From NCBI RefSeq assembly GCF_029836165.1, contig NZ_JAOEBG010000032.1, forward strand, positions 1 to 54,952: a DNA stretch of 54,952 bases. The letters are read 5' to 3'. The translations under genes were made by a program, and so were the position numbers. Position 1 is the stretch's first letter, and every line of letters starts with the position of its first letter. This document shows positions 16,549 through 25,272 of the stretch, in pieces. Source of the stretch: Pseudomonas sp. GD04091. GTDB taxonomy: Bacteria; Pseudomonadota; Gammaproteobacteria; Pseudomonadales; Pseudomonadaceae. The notes under the pieces were generated by a model. It was given only the letters and a program-made list of their open reading frames with translations. It did not search any database and had not been told where the DNA came from.

Positions 16549-16863
16549 TGAAGAGCTCCTCACATCAATTGCAACCGGCCACGCCCCAGACGCCTGTGCA
16601 GGTCAGGTGGCAGCCACTTCAAGTAAACGTCCCAAGGACTGTGGAAACAGGCAACGGAGCATCTTCGCAGCAGGCGTAGGCAACAACCGGGAAATGATTC
16701 ACTCGGCCATCGCCAATGGGCGCGAAGTATGCTTCGACCAATTTCCATAAAAGGAATCCGTAATGCCTGACAGCAAAGATGTCAGGAAGGATGCGATCGA
16801 TAAGGCCGACCCCTTCGTCACAAAGGGCAGCGCCCTTCATGCGCACATTACAAGGAAGCGAAT
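16549..16863. other. Intergenic region without a clear gene
   Basis: About 315 bp between divergently oriented small genes. It contains two short inverted repeats: CCTGAC/GTCAGG at 16766-16786 and AAGGGC/GCCCTT at 16823-16837. A well-placed AAGGAA before an ATG at 16763 opens a frame whose later part is only the shadow of other genes. The region presumably holds two promoters, but none stands out. Confidence 0.4.
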
Positions 16864-17061
16864 ATGCACGAAAACCATGAAATCCGTCGAGAGCCACGGA
16901 ACATTTACACCCCTGACAACAGTGGCGGCATGCCCCGTTTCATCGTCATCCCCGCCGGCATCGCCTTCTATCACGTGGTCGAGCGTGCCACCGGCAGGAT
17001 CAGGGGGTTCCGTCAGCGCCACGCGGACGCCTGCGCGCTGGCCCGTGCCTTCGAGGGCTGA
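16864..17061 (+). CDS. Small conserved protein, function unknown
   Basis: A 65-residue protein with an AAGGAA ribosome-binding site ending 6 bp before the ATG. The sequence is basic, with a short hydrophobic centre (FIVIPAGIAFYHVVE) and a C-terminal helix. There is no recognised domain. It stops 5 bp before the end of another 65-residue gene on the opposite strand. Confidence 0.6.
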   Translation: MHENHEIRREPRNIYTPDNSGGMPRFIVIPAGIAFYHVVERATGRIRGFRQRHADACALARAFEG

Positions 17062-17066
17062 GCGCC

Positions 17067-17264
17067 TCAGGCCGCTCGCCCCCTGGCCATCTGCGCTTGC
17101 CAGGCCGCCTGACATTCCAGCGCCTCGTCACGGCTGGCGAAAGCCGTGCCACGGCGCTCTCCATCGACCAATACCACCCAGCACAAGCGCTTGCCCAGTG
17201 CACGCAGAGAGGCCGGCACACCACTGCCGATCATCACGGCCACATCGATTCGGCTATTCATCAT
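17067..17264 (-). CDS. Small conserved protein, function unknown
   Basis: A 65-residue soluble protein. GGAGGG lies immediately upstream, and there are tandem ATGs at 17264 and 17261. The pattern is a beta strand (KRLCWVVLVDGERRGTAFA) followed by an Arg/Ala helix. The family is not recognised. It is convergent with the neighbouring 65-residue gene. Confidence 0.6.
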   Translation of the reverse strand: MMNSRIDVAVMIGSGVPASLRALGKRLCWVVLVDGERRGTAFASRDEALECQAAWQAQMARGRAA

Positions 17265-17374
17265 TCCCTCCGGAATTTAATTAGCAACCTAACGAAGTGG
17301 CATGATACGCCTTGCCTGCCAGGGAAAACAGCGCACGCCGGCACTGCTGTATTGCACCAATGGCAACAAACGCC

Positions 17375-18964
17375 TCAGTTCAGCCCTGGCTCTGGCCGAT
17401 AACCCAGACGCAGGCCACCCCAGTGCCGCCCCTGGACGAAGATCGGCACGGACAGGTCGTGCATCAGTTCGCCGGTATCGCGGGTGTAGGTCTGCAACAG
17501 CAGGCGCTGCTGGTGGCTGCCACAGCGGATCCCGGTGCGATCGTCGAACATGCGCTTGCTGCGATTGTGCGCAGTGTCGTGGACAGGATCGCCGGTCAAT
17601 GGCTGGTTGAAGGCAGCGTTGTGCGTGGGTACATAGCCCTGCGCGGTGCAAGCGATGGCGTAGACCAGGCCATCATGCTGCAGCAGCGGCTCCTGGATCT
17701 GCGGCAGCACGCCATCGGTATAGTGATCGAACCGCGTGGTGAAACGGGGTGGCTGCAGGTCGGCAATCGGCCGGTAGTGGCGGTCGAACAGATCGTCCAG
17801 GCCAATACGCCCCTGGTCGATGTCGGTCTCGAAGCATTCGCCGATCTGCCGCGCGGCAGCCTCGGCCAGTTCGAACACGCTCTGGTGATAGGCGTCCAAC
17901 CCGACCTCGGCCAGGCGCTCGCTGAGGCCTTCGACCTGCCCTTCCATCTGTACCGCGGCGTTGGCCAGCCGCCGGGTCTGCTGGTCGCTGACCTCCAGGT
18001 CGCTGCGCACCTGGGCCACGGCCTGGAACAAGGTATCGAGCTGGGCCTGGTTGGTCTGCGTACCGGCGGCGATTTCGCTCACTTGCCCCTCGACACTCGC
18101 GGCAAGCCGGGCAATCTGCGCCAGCTGTCCGCCGGTATGCTCGACCTGCTCGACACCACGGCCCAGATCCTCGGCCAACTCGCGGATCTGCGCCACCACC
18201 TGGGCGGTTCGCGCCTGGATATCGGTGACCAGTTGCCCCACCTCCTCGGTGGCACTGGCGGTACGTCCGGCCAGCCCACGCACCTCGTCGGCCACCACCG
18301 CGAAACCGCGGCCATGCTCCCCGGCCCGCGCGGCCTCGATGGCGGCGTTGAGCGCCAGCAGATTGGTCTGGCTGGCAATGGCCTGGATCACCAGGGTTAC
18401 CCGGGCGATGGCCTCGCTGCGCTGGTGCAGCGCTTCGATCAGCTCGCGGCTGCTCATGGCCCGTTCGCTTAGGCCACGCATGCAGCGGATCGACTCGGCG
18501 AGCACTTCGCTCCCCGCGACGCTGCTGCCGTGAGCCGAGCGCGCAGCGTCCAGAGCCTGCTGGCTCAAGTGCGCGGCGCACTGCTCGGTGGCAATCATGA
18601 TCTCGGCACTGCCGACGATCTCCTGCGCGGCCCCCAGCTGCGACTGCACGCGCGCCGCCAGCTGTTGCACCGAATGCGCCACCGCGGCGGCCGACAGAGC
18701 GTTGTGACTGGTACCACGAGCCAGCTCCTGAATCAGCTCACGGTCCTGGGCAGGTGCCGACGCCTGAAGCGGGGCTCGCGATCGCCGGCCGTGGGGCAAC
18801 CACAGCACCAGCAACGCCAGGGGCAAGGCGAGGTACAGCGCCAGTCCGGCGAACGCCATGGCCGACAGCACCGCGCACAGGGCCGCGCCCCGGAGCAACG
18901 GAAACGTCCAGGCCAGCATGGGGAACGGCTTTTCGTCAGCCGTCAGAGATCCTTCTCGCATCAT
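17375..18964 (-). CDS. Methyl-accepting chemotaxis-type receptor with C-terminal sensor
   Basis: A 529-residue chemoreceptor of unusual order. There is an N-terminal hydrophobic hairpin (about 17-57, two helices with almost no periplasmic loop), then the cytoplasmic signalling domain with the conserved hairpin tip (IASQTNLLALNAAIEAARAGE). After it comes a C-terminal domain of about 160 residues (about 365-529) containing FDHYTDGVLPQIQEPLL and LSVPIFVQGRHWGGLRLGY, which resembles a cytoplasmic Cache/PAS-like sensor. It therefore probably senses an intracellular or membrane-permeant signal and feeds CheA/CheW. Tandem ATGs at 18964 and 18961 are the likely start. It is monocistronic. Confidence 0.87.
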   Translation of the reverse strand: MMREGSLTADEKPFPMLAWTFPLLRGAALCAVLSAMAFAGLALYLALPLALLVLWLPHGRRSRAPLQASAPAQDRELIQELARGTSHNALSAAAVAHSVQQLAARVQSQLGAAQEIVGSAEIMIATEQCAAHLSQQALDAARSAHGSSVAGSEVLAESIRCMRGLSERAMSSRELIEALHQRSEAIARVTLVIQAIASQTNLLALNAAIEAARAGEHGRGFAVVADEVRGLAGRTASATEEVGQLVTDIQARTAQVVAQIRELAEDLGRGVEQVEHTGGQLAQIARLAASVEGQVSEIAAGTQTNQAQLDTLFQAVAQVRSDLEVSDQQTRRLANAAVQMEGQVEGLSERLAEVGLDAYHQSVFELAEAAARQIGECFETDIDQGRIGLDDLFDRHYRPIADLQPPRFTTRFDHYTDGVLPQIQEPLLQHDGLVYAIACTAQGYVPTHNAAFNQPLTGDPVHDTAHNRSKRMFDDRTGIRCGSHQQRLLLQTYTRDTGELMHDLSVPIFVQGRHWGGLRLGYRPEPGLN

Positions 18965-19069
18965 CTTCGTGGTCCATCCGCATGTCGTTCTTGTGACGTC
19001 ATTAAACGCCACTATAACGCCATTATCCACGCTCCCTTGAGAGCAAGACGGTCACGCTTGATGCAAGGC

Positions 19070-19110
19070 AATAAAACACGAAGGCCCCAGGGATCGCTCC
19101 GTGGGGCCTT
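19070..19110 (-). terminator. Rho-independent terminator of the dksA-like gene
   Basis: Read on the minus strand, an 8-bp stem AAGGCCCC/GGGGCCTT (19081-19110) is followed by CGTGTTTTATT. It lies directly after the stop of the DksA-like gene and before the chemoreceptor gene, separating the two. Confidence 0.8.
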
Positions 19111-19125
19111 GCGCAGGGCGTGGAA

Positions 19126-19530
19126 TCAGATCTGCCGCTGGTGGCGGTCGAGCTGTTCGTGACGCTCCTGGGCTTCGATGCAGTACTTGGTGGTCGGGCT
19201 GATCAGCAGGCGCTTCAGGCCGATCGGCTCGCCGCTGTCGTCACACCAGCCGAAGCTATCGTCACCGATGCGGTCCAGGGCCATCTCCAGCTGCGGCAGC
19301 AGGCGCTGGTCGCGATCGATGGCGTTGACCAGCCAGGTGCGTTCTTCCTCGACCGACGCCACGTCAGCGGGATCCGACGGGGTATCCAGGTTTTCGATGG
19401 CGGTGCGGTTGAGTTCGATGCGCTCGTGGGTTTCGACTTTCATCGCTTGCAGCAGCGCGGTGAAATACGCGAGCTGCTCGGCGTTCATGTAGTCATCGGC
19501 CGACATGGCCAGCAACTGTTCCTTGGTCAT
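19126..19530 (-). CDS. dksA2: DksA-family RNA polymerase factor, two-cysteine (DksA2-like)
   Basis: A 134-residue DksA/TraR protein: a coiled-coil with an acidic tip (DPAD segment, about residue 60) that inserts into the RNA polymerase secondary channel, then a C-terminal globular part. Canonical DksA binds zinc with four Cys. Here only two remain (in GWCDDSGEPIG and TKYCIEAQ), and the partners are Ser and Ala. This matches the zinc-independent DksA2 of P. aeruginosa, which replaces DksA under zinc starvation. The ATG at 19530 follows AGAGAAG and yields the DksA2 length. No Zur-like palindrome was noticed upstream, so zinc control is not shown by the sequence. Confidence 0.82.
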   Translation of the reverse strand: MTKEQLLAMSADDYMNAEQLAYFTALLQAMKVETHERIELNRTAIENLDTPSDPADVASVEEERTWLVNAIDRDQRLLPQLEMALDRIGDDSFGWCDDSGEPIGLKRLLISPTTKYCIEAQERHEQLDRHQRQI

Positions 19531-19848
19531 CGACTTCTCTATGAAAAATGTGCATTTGGGCAATTCAGGTGCCACCGGCGACACGGTCATCGGTAGCGGA
19601 ATTCTTCAAGCGCCAACCGGCACTCTTTTACAGGGGGCGGCAGTCTAAGGTGCCAAGCGGCGGTGGGCAACAGAAATGACGGTGGATTTGACCGAAATTG
19701 CCAGGAATCCGCCCGCTGGTGCTGTCATTGGCCGCGCTCGCGCCGCTGGGCGGCGCCGCCAGGCAATATGCCGCAACAAATACCACGTTGCCAACCCGGC
19801 AGCGCTCGAAACGCCCCGATGCGGTAGCCCGATAGTGCATGCCAGGTC
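19531..19848. other. Intergenic region, presumably two divergent promoters
   Basis: About 320 bp between the DksA-like gene and the first DUF6543 gene. It is less obviously coding in all frames, contains no recognised repeat, and shows no operator or promoter I could defend. Confidence 0.4.
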
Positions 19849-22800
19849 ATGAAAAGACGCCTGATTGGCCTCCCTTCATGCACACACCCGAACACCATGA
19901 ACGACAACCTGCACCAACGCCCGGCCCGTTTCAGCAACCTGGACTGCAAGGTGGCCCGCCGCTTCGATGATCGCCCCGTGCTCCTCGACGCCGCCGACCG
20001 TATCCTGAGCGAGCAATGGCAACAATACCTGCCTGGCGATTCCCATGATCCACTGACGCTGTACCTGGCAAGCCGTCATCCGCGCTCCGGCAGTCTGTGG
20101 ATTCGCCCATTGTCGCAAGTGCTCGTGGAGCGCTATTGCCAGCGCCAGACACTCAACCTCGACGAAGGCGTCGATTTCGTCTCTTCTCGCGTCGAAGCCG
20201 ACCAGGCCAGTCGGGTGAGTATCGACCTGCATCAGGTCGAGCTACTGGTCAACGAAGCGGCTCCGACTCTGCTCGAGGTCTATCGGCGGGCGCTGACAGC
20301 CTACTGGAGTCACTTCGACAAGGCCGGCCAGACGCCATGGCACTGGTTCGCCCAGTACCTTCGCGGCCAGTTCCAGGAGGCCATCGCCGCTCACCGCAAG
20401 GCCAGGAGCCTGCCGGACTTCGCCCTGGCGGCCATCCAGCAGGTGCACGAGCATCCAGATGCCGATGCGCGCAGTACGTGGGAACATGCGCCCCACCTGA
20501 CGGTGTCGCACCTTGCCGTGGACTTCTCTGCCGACGCCAAGCTCGACAGCGACCTGGCCAGCGCCCTGCTCGTCGAATACGCCGATGACGACCCAGGGCA
20601 TGGGATGACGTTGCTCTTCACGCTGGCCGGCAAGCTGCACAGTTTCCCGTCTCGCCAGCAGATGCTGACCACCATCGGCCGCTATTGGCCAGCCGGTTCA
20701 CACATCGCGCACCACGTGGTGCACATCGTCCCGACCACCCAGGGTGCCTTCGAAATCCAGGCACTGGGCTTGCTCGACCAGCAGCTGCGTCTGATCGAGC
20801 ACCTGGCCGGGCAATACCGGAGCAAGCTGGACGCCCTCAACATGAGCCTGGCCCTGGACCGCCTGACCTCGATGATCGACCTGTGCAGCGATGCCGAGGC
20901 CAGCCAGCGCCGCACCTTGTCCGGGCATCTGCCCGCCTGGCTGCGCAATGCCCGGGGCCGCCCGTTGATGCGCTACAGCAACCTGTTGATCGACGTCGCC
21001 CAAGGCTACCTGGAGACCCAGGGCACGTTCTGGCTCGACGGTATCGACAACGCGCAAACCTTCGCCAACCGGCAGCTTGCCGCGCGCTTCAGCGCCGACC
21101 ACCCAGGCGACAGCGTCGACCCCGCCCACGTGCGGATCATCAATTACCAGACCACCGCAACCGCCAGCGCCGGCCAGGGCGGGATCATCACCTCGGGAGA
21201 AGTCACCCCGGTCTCCTACTCGCTCGCCCAACTGGCGATCGGCAACCTCGGCCTGCTTCGGCCAGGGCGGGTCGAAGTGGGTTCAACCGCTGCCGGTACC
21301 CTGCCCGACTGGCTCGACGCAGGTTACCTGCGAAAAGTGGTCAGCGAGCTGGACATCGCCACCGTCTACCCGGCCATGCTGCGCGACAAGCTGCTGGGCG
21401 ACCAGGCCCAGCGCAAGGCACGCCAGCGCCTGCTCGTCACCCAGTTGCGCAATCAGTTGCCGGCCTTGGCGCAGGAGTTGTATCTGCGCGAGAAACTCCC
21501 CGATCAGGAAGCCGCCAGCCACATCGCGCAAGTGTTCTCGACCGCCGGCGATGATGATGCCCAGCGCTGGGTGATGCGCCCGCTGGGCTTCATCAAGGCA
21601 CCTGGGTCACCCGTGGACCACCCGCGCAACACCTGGCTGATCGAGCCACTGTCCCCCGTGGCCGATACCTGCCTGCTGTACCGCCCATTGCACGAGGACA
21701 GCCTGCTGCAGTTCAACGACCGCCTGGCGCTGTTCGTCGCCATCAGCACCCCTGGCCCGCTTCAGGACGATATGCTGCAGCGCCTGCCTGCCGAAGACCG
21801 GCGGTTCTATGCCCATGGCGGCTTTCTCGAACCGCATCTGTTCGTGCCCCTGGACGACACCAGCGCCATCCCGTTCGGCACGCCGGCACCGGTGAAGCTG
21901 TCGCTGGAAGCGCCTGTGGACGATCCCGGCGAGGCCCTCTACCTGGCGTGCGTGAACGAATCGATCGAGCATTTCGAGGAGCACGCCTCGACCACCGCGC
22001 AGACCCGCTGGGCACGCTGGAGGGAGATGGGCTGGCTGCTGTTCAACACCCTGTTGCCCCTGGCCGGTGGCGCGTTGGGCAAGGTGGCCTGGCTGGCGCA
22101 GATGGAGCTGACGCTGGCCGACTTCATGGACTCCGACGCCCAGCGTGAACCTGGCCGGCACCAGCTGGCGCTGGTCAACCTGCTGGTCAATATCGCCATG
22201 CTGCTGTTTTCCCATTCGATCCTGCGCATACGCGAGGAACAGGGCGAGGCGCCGTCGTTCCCTGGCGAGGCCATCGCCTCCCCGCAAGCGCTGCCTGCTG
22301 CCGCTCCGGCAGTGGCGGCAACTTCGCTCATTCGCCTCGACTTCAGCTGGGCACGGCCCGCTCGCGCGCTGACGGCCAGGCAGACCGAGGCGCTGCATGC
22401 CCTGCGGGCCAATATCGACGCCTCGCGGCTCGGCACGCCGATCCCCAGTGGGGCGCTGCGTGGCCTGTATCTGCATGGCGACAAGCTGTACACAAGGCTG
22501 GGCGACAAGGTGTACGAAGTGATGCTGGACATGCCGCGCAACCAGATGCGCATCATCGGTCCGGACCTTGCCCAAGGGCCTTGGCTGCGCCATGACGAAG
22601 CCGGCCGTTGGCAACTTGACCTCAGCCTGGCGCTCAAGGGCGGCATGCCGCTCTCCGGTCAGATCCGCGCGTTACGGCTGGAAAAGGCCAATGCCCTGCG
22701 CAGCGTCGATGAACAGATAAAGGCGGACAAGGCTGCCATTCCCGCCAAGCTCAAGGAACAGACCACGATCGAGAGCCTGGTCGCCGCCACGCTCGACGAG

Positions 22801-24450
22801 ACCGCCCTGCAGACCTGCCAGAGCAAGTTGCAAACCCTTTCGGCGTTCTGGGCGACGCACGTCGAACGGCTCAAGACCCGCAACGCCCTGCAACCGATCA
22901 GCAACTTCAAGACCGTCCATGCCTATGCGCTCTACCAGGACACCTTCTGCCAACGTGTGCTGCGCAAGGTACTCCAGTTGCGCTACCAGCCTGACCGCGA
23001 ACAACTGCTGCAATTTGCCAGGCAACAGCAGGACGGCGCGGACCTGACCCGCCGCGACATGCGTATCGCCAGCGAGCGCCTGGACCGGCTGGTGCCGATG
23101 ATCGACCTGATGATCGAGAACAACCGCCACCTGCGTGATTGCCAGGACGCGCTGAACCGGCTCGCCAGCCCGCAACAGCCCGAGATCCTGCAATGGAGCA
23201 AGCTGGCCGGCACCCTGCCCGCCACCGCGGAGCGCGGCCTGATCCTGCGTTTCCTGCGCCTGGAAGCCCTGCTCAACCGCCTGACCCTGATGAACGACCT
23301 GACGGACGACGCGGTAATGTGGCGCGATCGGTTCTGGAGCAACGTTCAGCTAGGCATCGCCCAGCGGGCAAAGCTGTTCAAGCGAACCAACGCCGACGAG
23401 GAGCTCAGCACGATGCTGTTGCGCAGCATCCTCGGCCATTTCCAGGCGGCGGCGCGCCAGTTGGGCATCTTCACCGGCCTGGTCGAGGGAGAGGCCGCGA
23501 ACCAGGCCGCGAATCAGTTGCAGGAACAGCTCGACTGGTTGATCTCGCACATCAGCCAGGACCTTGCCGGGCTGCCTGACTATCCACCGACCCGGACCCT
23601 CAGCCAGATGCGCGAGACCGAGCCAGGGTTGATCGAGACGTCCGAACACGGTCTGCTGCTGGGCGAACCCCGTGCGAACGATGCCAGGACCGTCGATATC
23701 GCGGGCCCGGACAGCAAGACACCGTCACGCACCTACCGCAACAAGAAAGGCGAGTGGGTGGAACTGAAGACGGCGGCCAAAGCCGGTAAACGCGCCTCTG
23801 CCCAGCAAAGCCTCACCCAACTGCTCGAAGACAGCGACCGACTGATGGAGCAAGCGCGCGATGAAGTGGCGAAACTGCAACGGACTAGCGCCAGCTATCT
23901 GCCGAGGGAGCTCGAAGAAGGTGTACTGCACCAGCGTCAGCGCCTGCTCGAGCAGATCGATACCGTCGAGGCGCGCCTGACCAAGGACAACGAAACCGAT
24001 GAAGCGCGTGCCGGCAGGGACGCCGAGCTGACCTGCCGCGCCTTGCGCCGGTTGGCCGATGAGCTGCAAGGCAGCGCCAGGACGCTGCGCATATCGGCCG
24101 CCCTTGCGCAGAAGCCGAGCATGGGTGAAGTCATGTTCCTGGTCGCAGAAAAACAAGTGCAGATCACTGCCGTCGGCCCTCGGGTCAGGCTTGCCGAGGT
24201 CAAGGGCAGGCCCGAGGACTTCCTCGACGAGTACAGGATCAGCCACGCAGGCAAGGGGCTGTGGTATGCCCACTTCCACTACGCCACGATGACCGCGGCC
24301 AAGGCCGACTTCACCGCCGGGCACCTGAAGACGGCGGTGCAACGGCGCATGTCCGGGCACCGCCACGCCGACGGCAGTGGCGGCACGGTAGAGGTCTACC
24401 GTGCCAAGGTCACCCATGCGGCCGCCGCGAAGTACTTCTTCAACCGATAG
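19849..24450 (+). CDS. Giant DUF6543 (dermonecrotic-toxin-like N-terminal) protein
   Basis: A 1533-residue protein of the Pseudomonas DUF6543 class. The recognisable core is CLLYRPLHEDSLLQF (about 610), FYAHGGFLEPHLFVPL (about 655) and a hydrophobic pair GWLLFNTLLPLAGGALGKVAW and ALVNLLVNIAMLLF (about 725-790) that could be membrane-active. The C-terminal half is helical with coiled-coil character and ends in a conserved-looking YRISHAGKGLWYAHFHYA segment (about 1465). No catalytic motif is recognised. There is no signal peptide. The start is uncertain: an ATG at 19897 would remove 16 residues, and neither has a strong ribosome-binding site. It is probably an effector or toxin against eukaryotic or bacterial competitors, but this is inferred only from its class and its NEL-bearing relative at 30.1-34.6 kb. 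Confidence 0.7.
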   Translation: MKRRLIGLPSCTHPNTMNDNLHQRPARFSNLDCKVARRFDDRPVLLDAADRILSEQWQQYLPGDSHDPLTLYLASRHPRSGSLWIRPLSQVLVERYCQRQTLNLDEGVDFVSSRVEADQASRVSIDLHQVELLVNEAAPTLLEVYRRALTAYWSHFDKAGQTPWHWFAQYLRGQFQEAIAAHRKARSLPDFALAAIQQVHEHPDADARSTWEHAPHLTVSHLAVDFSADAKLDSDLASALLVEYADDDPGHGMTLLFTLAGKLHSFPSRQQMLTTIGRYWPAGSHIAHHVVHIVPTTQGAFEIQALGLLDQQLRLIEHLAGQYRSKLDALNMSLALDRLTSMIDLCSDAEASQRRTLSGHLPAWLRNARGRPLMRYSNLLIDVAQGYLETQGTFWLDGIDNAQTFANRQLAARFSADHPGDSVDPAHVRIINYQTTATASAGQGGIITSGEVTPVSYSLAQLAIGNLGLLRPGRVEVGSTAAGTLPDWLDAGYLRKVVSELDIATVYPAMLRDKLLGDQAQRKARQRLLVTQLRNQLPALAQELYLREKLPDQEAASHIAQVFSTAGDDDAQRWVMRPLGFIKAPGSPVDHPRNTWLIEPLSPVADTCLLYRPLHEDSLLQFNDRLALFVAISTPGPLQDDMLQRLPAEDRRFYAHGGFLEPHLFVPLDDTSAIPFGTPAPVKLSLEAPVDDPGEALYLACVNESIEHFEEHASTTAQTRWARWREMGWLLFNTLLPLAGGALGKVAWLAQMELTLADFMDSDAQREPGRHQLALVNLLVNIAMLLFSHSILRIREEQGEAPSFPGEAIASPQALPAAAPAVAATSLIRLDFSWARPARALTARQTEALHALRANIDASRLGTPIPSGALRGLYLHGDKLYTRLGDKVYEVMLDMPRNQMRIIGPDLAQGPWLRHDEAGRWQLDLSLALKGGMPLSGQIRALRLEKANALRSVDEQIKADKAAIPAKLKEQTTIESLVAATLDETALQTCQSKLQTLSAFWATHVERLKTRNALQPISNFKTVHAYALYQDTFCQRVLRKVLQLRYQPDREQLLQFARQQQDGADLTRRDMRIASERLDRLVPMIDLMIENNRHLRDCQDALNRLASPQQPEILQWSKLAGTLPATAERGLILRFLRLEALLNRLTLMNDLTDDAVMWRDRFWSNVQLGIAQRAKLFKRTNADEELSTMLLRSILGHFQAAARQLGIFTGLVEGEAANQAANQLQEQLDWLISHISQDLAGLPDYPPTRTLSQMRETEPGLIETSEHGLLLGEPRANDARTVDIAGPDSKTPSRTYRNKKGEWVELKTAAKAGKRASAQQSLTQLLEDSDRLMEQARDEVAKLQRTSASYLPRELEEGVLHQRQRLLEQIDTVEARLTKDNETDEARAGRDAELTCRALRRLADELQGSARTLRISAALAQKPSMGEVMFLVAEKQVQITAVGPRVRLAEVKGRPEDFLDEYRISHAGKGLWYAHFHYATMTAAKADFTAGHLKTAVQRRMSGHRHADGSGGTVEVYRAKVTHAAAAKYFFNR

Positions 24451-24456
24451 ACGCAA

Positions 24457-24478
24457 GGGCGCAGCCTGGGCTGCGCCC
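24457..24478. terminator. Hairpin between convergent genes
   Basis: A near-perfect 9-10 bp GC stem (GGGCGCAGC...GCTGCGCCC) lies 6 bp after the DUF6543 stop and 7 bp before the end of the enoyl-CoA hydratase gene. There is no clear T run on either side, so it may be a weak bidirectional terminator or an mRNA-end stabiliser. Confidence 0.6.
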
Positions 24479-24485
24479 GCCTCCC

Positions 24486-25259
24486 TCAACGGTCCTTGAA
24501 CTGCGCTTCACGCTTGGCGATGAAGGCGGCCATCCCCTCTTTCTGGTCCTCGGTGGCGAAGGCGGCGTGGAATACCCGGCGCTCGAAACGCACGCCCTCG
24601 CTCAGGGTGACCTCGAAGGCACGGTTGACGCTTTCCTTGACCATCATGCTCACCGGGACCGATTTGCTGGCGATGGTCGCGGCCACCTTCAGCGCTTCCT
24701 CCAGCAGTTCCGCCTGCGGCACCACACGGGCCACCAGGCCGGCGCGCTCGGCCTCCTCGGCGCCCATCAGGCGGCCGGTCAGGCACAGCTCCATGGCCTT
24801 GGCCTTGCCCACCGCGCGGGTCAGGCGCTGGGTGCCGCCCATGCCCGGCAGCACGCCGAGGTTGATCTCGGGCTGACCGAACTTGGCGTTGTCGGCGGCG
24901 AGGATGAAGTCGCACATCATCGCCAGCTCGCAACCACCGCCCAGGGCGAAGCCGGACACCGCGGCGATGATCGGCTTGCGCCGGTTGGCGATGCGGTCGG
25001 CGTCGCTGAACAGGTCCTCGACGTAGATCTGCGGGTACTGCAGTTCGGCCATTTCCTTGATGTCGGCGCCGGCGGCGAAGGCCTTGGCCGAGCCGGTCAG
25101 CACCACGCAACCGATGTGCGGATCCTTCTCCAACTGGTCCAGCGCCTGATTGATCTCGCCGACGATCTGCGCGTTCAACGCATTGAGCGCCTGCGGGCGG
25201 TTGAGGGTGATCAGGCCGACCTTGCCGTGGATGTCCAACAGGATGGTTTCGAATGCCAT
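24486..25259 (-). CDS. Enoyl-CoA hydratase
   Basis: A 257-residue crotonase-fold hydratase that adds water to 2-enoyl-CoA. Both catalytic glutamates are present 20 residues apart (Glu111 in GGGCELAM, Glu131 in FGQPEINLG), and the oxyanion-hole segment FAAGADIKEM is intact. The ATG at 25259 follows AAGGAG. It is the last gene of a five-gene operon with acyl-CoA dehydrogenase, thiolase, SDR and acyl-CoA ligase. The set matches branched-chain (isoleucine-type) degradation, in which this step would hydrate tiglyl-CoA. P. putida KT2440 has the same order at PP_2213-PP_2217, from memory. Confidence 0.93.
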   Translation of the reverse strand: MAFETILLDIHGKVGLITLNRPQALNALNAQIVGEINQALDQLEKDPHIGCVVLTGSAKAFAAGADIKEMAELQYPQIYVEDLFSDADRIANRRKPIIAAVSGFALGGGCELAMMCDFILAADNAKFGQPEINLGVLPGMGGTQRLTRAVGKAKAMELCLTGRLMGAEEAERAGLVARVVPQAELLEEALKVAATIASKSVPVSMMVKESVNRAFEVTLSEGVRFERRVFHAAFATEDQKEGMAAFIAKREAQFKDR

Positions 25260-25272
25260 GCAGTCTGCTCCT

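Noticed and set aside
16763..17284. 173-codon frame with a good ribosome-binding site
   Set aside because: Only the first 30-35 residues look protein-like. The rest is the complement or an off-frame of two better small genes. It is kept only as a possible leader.
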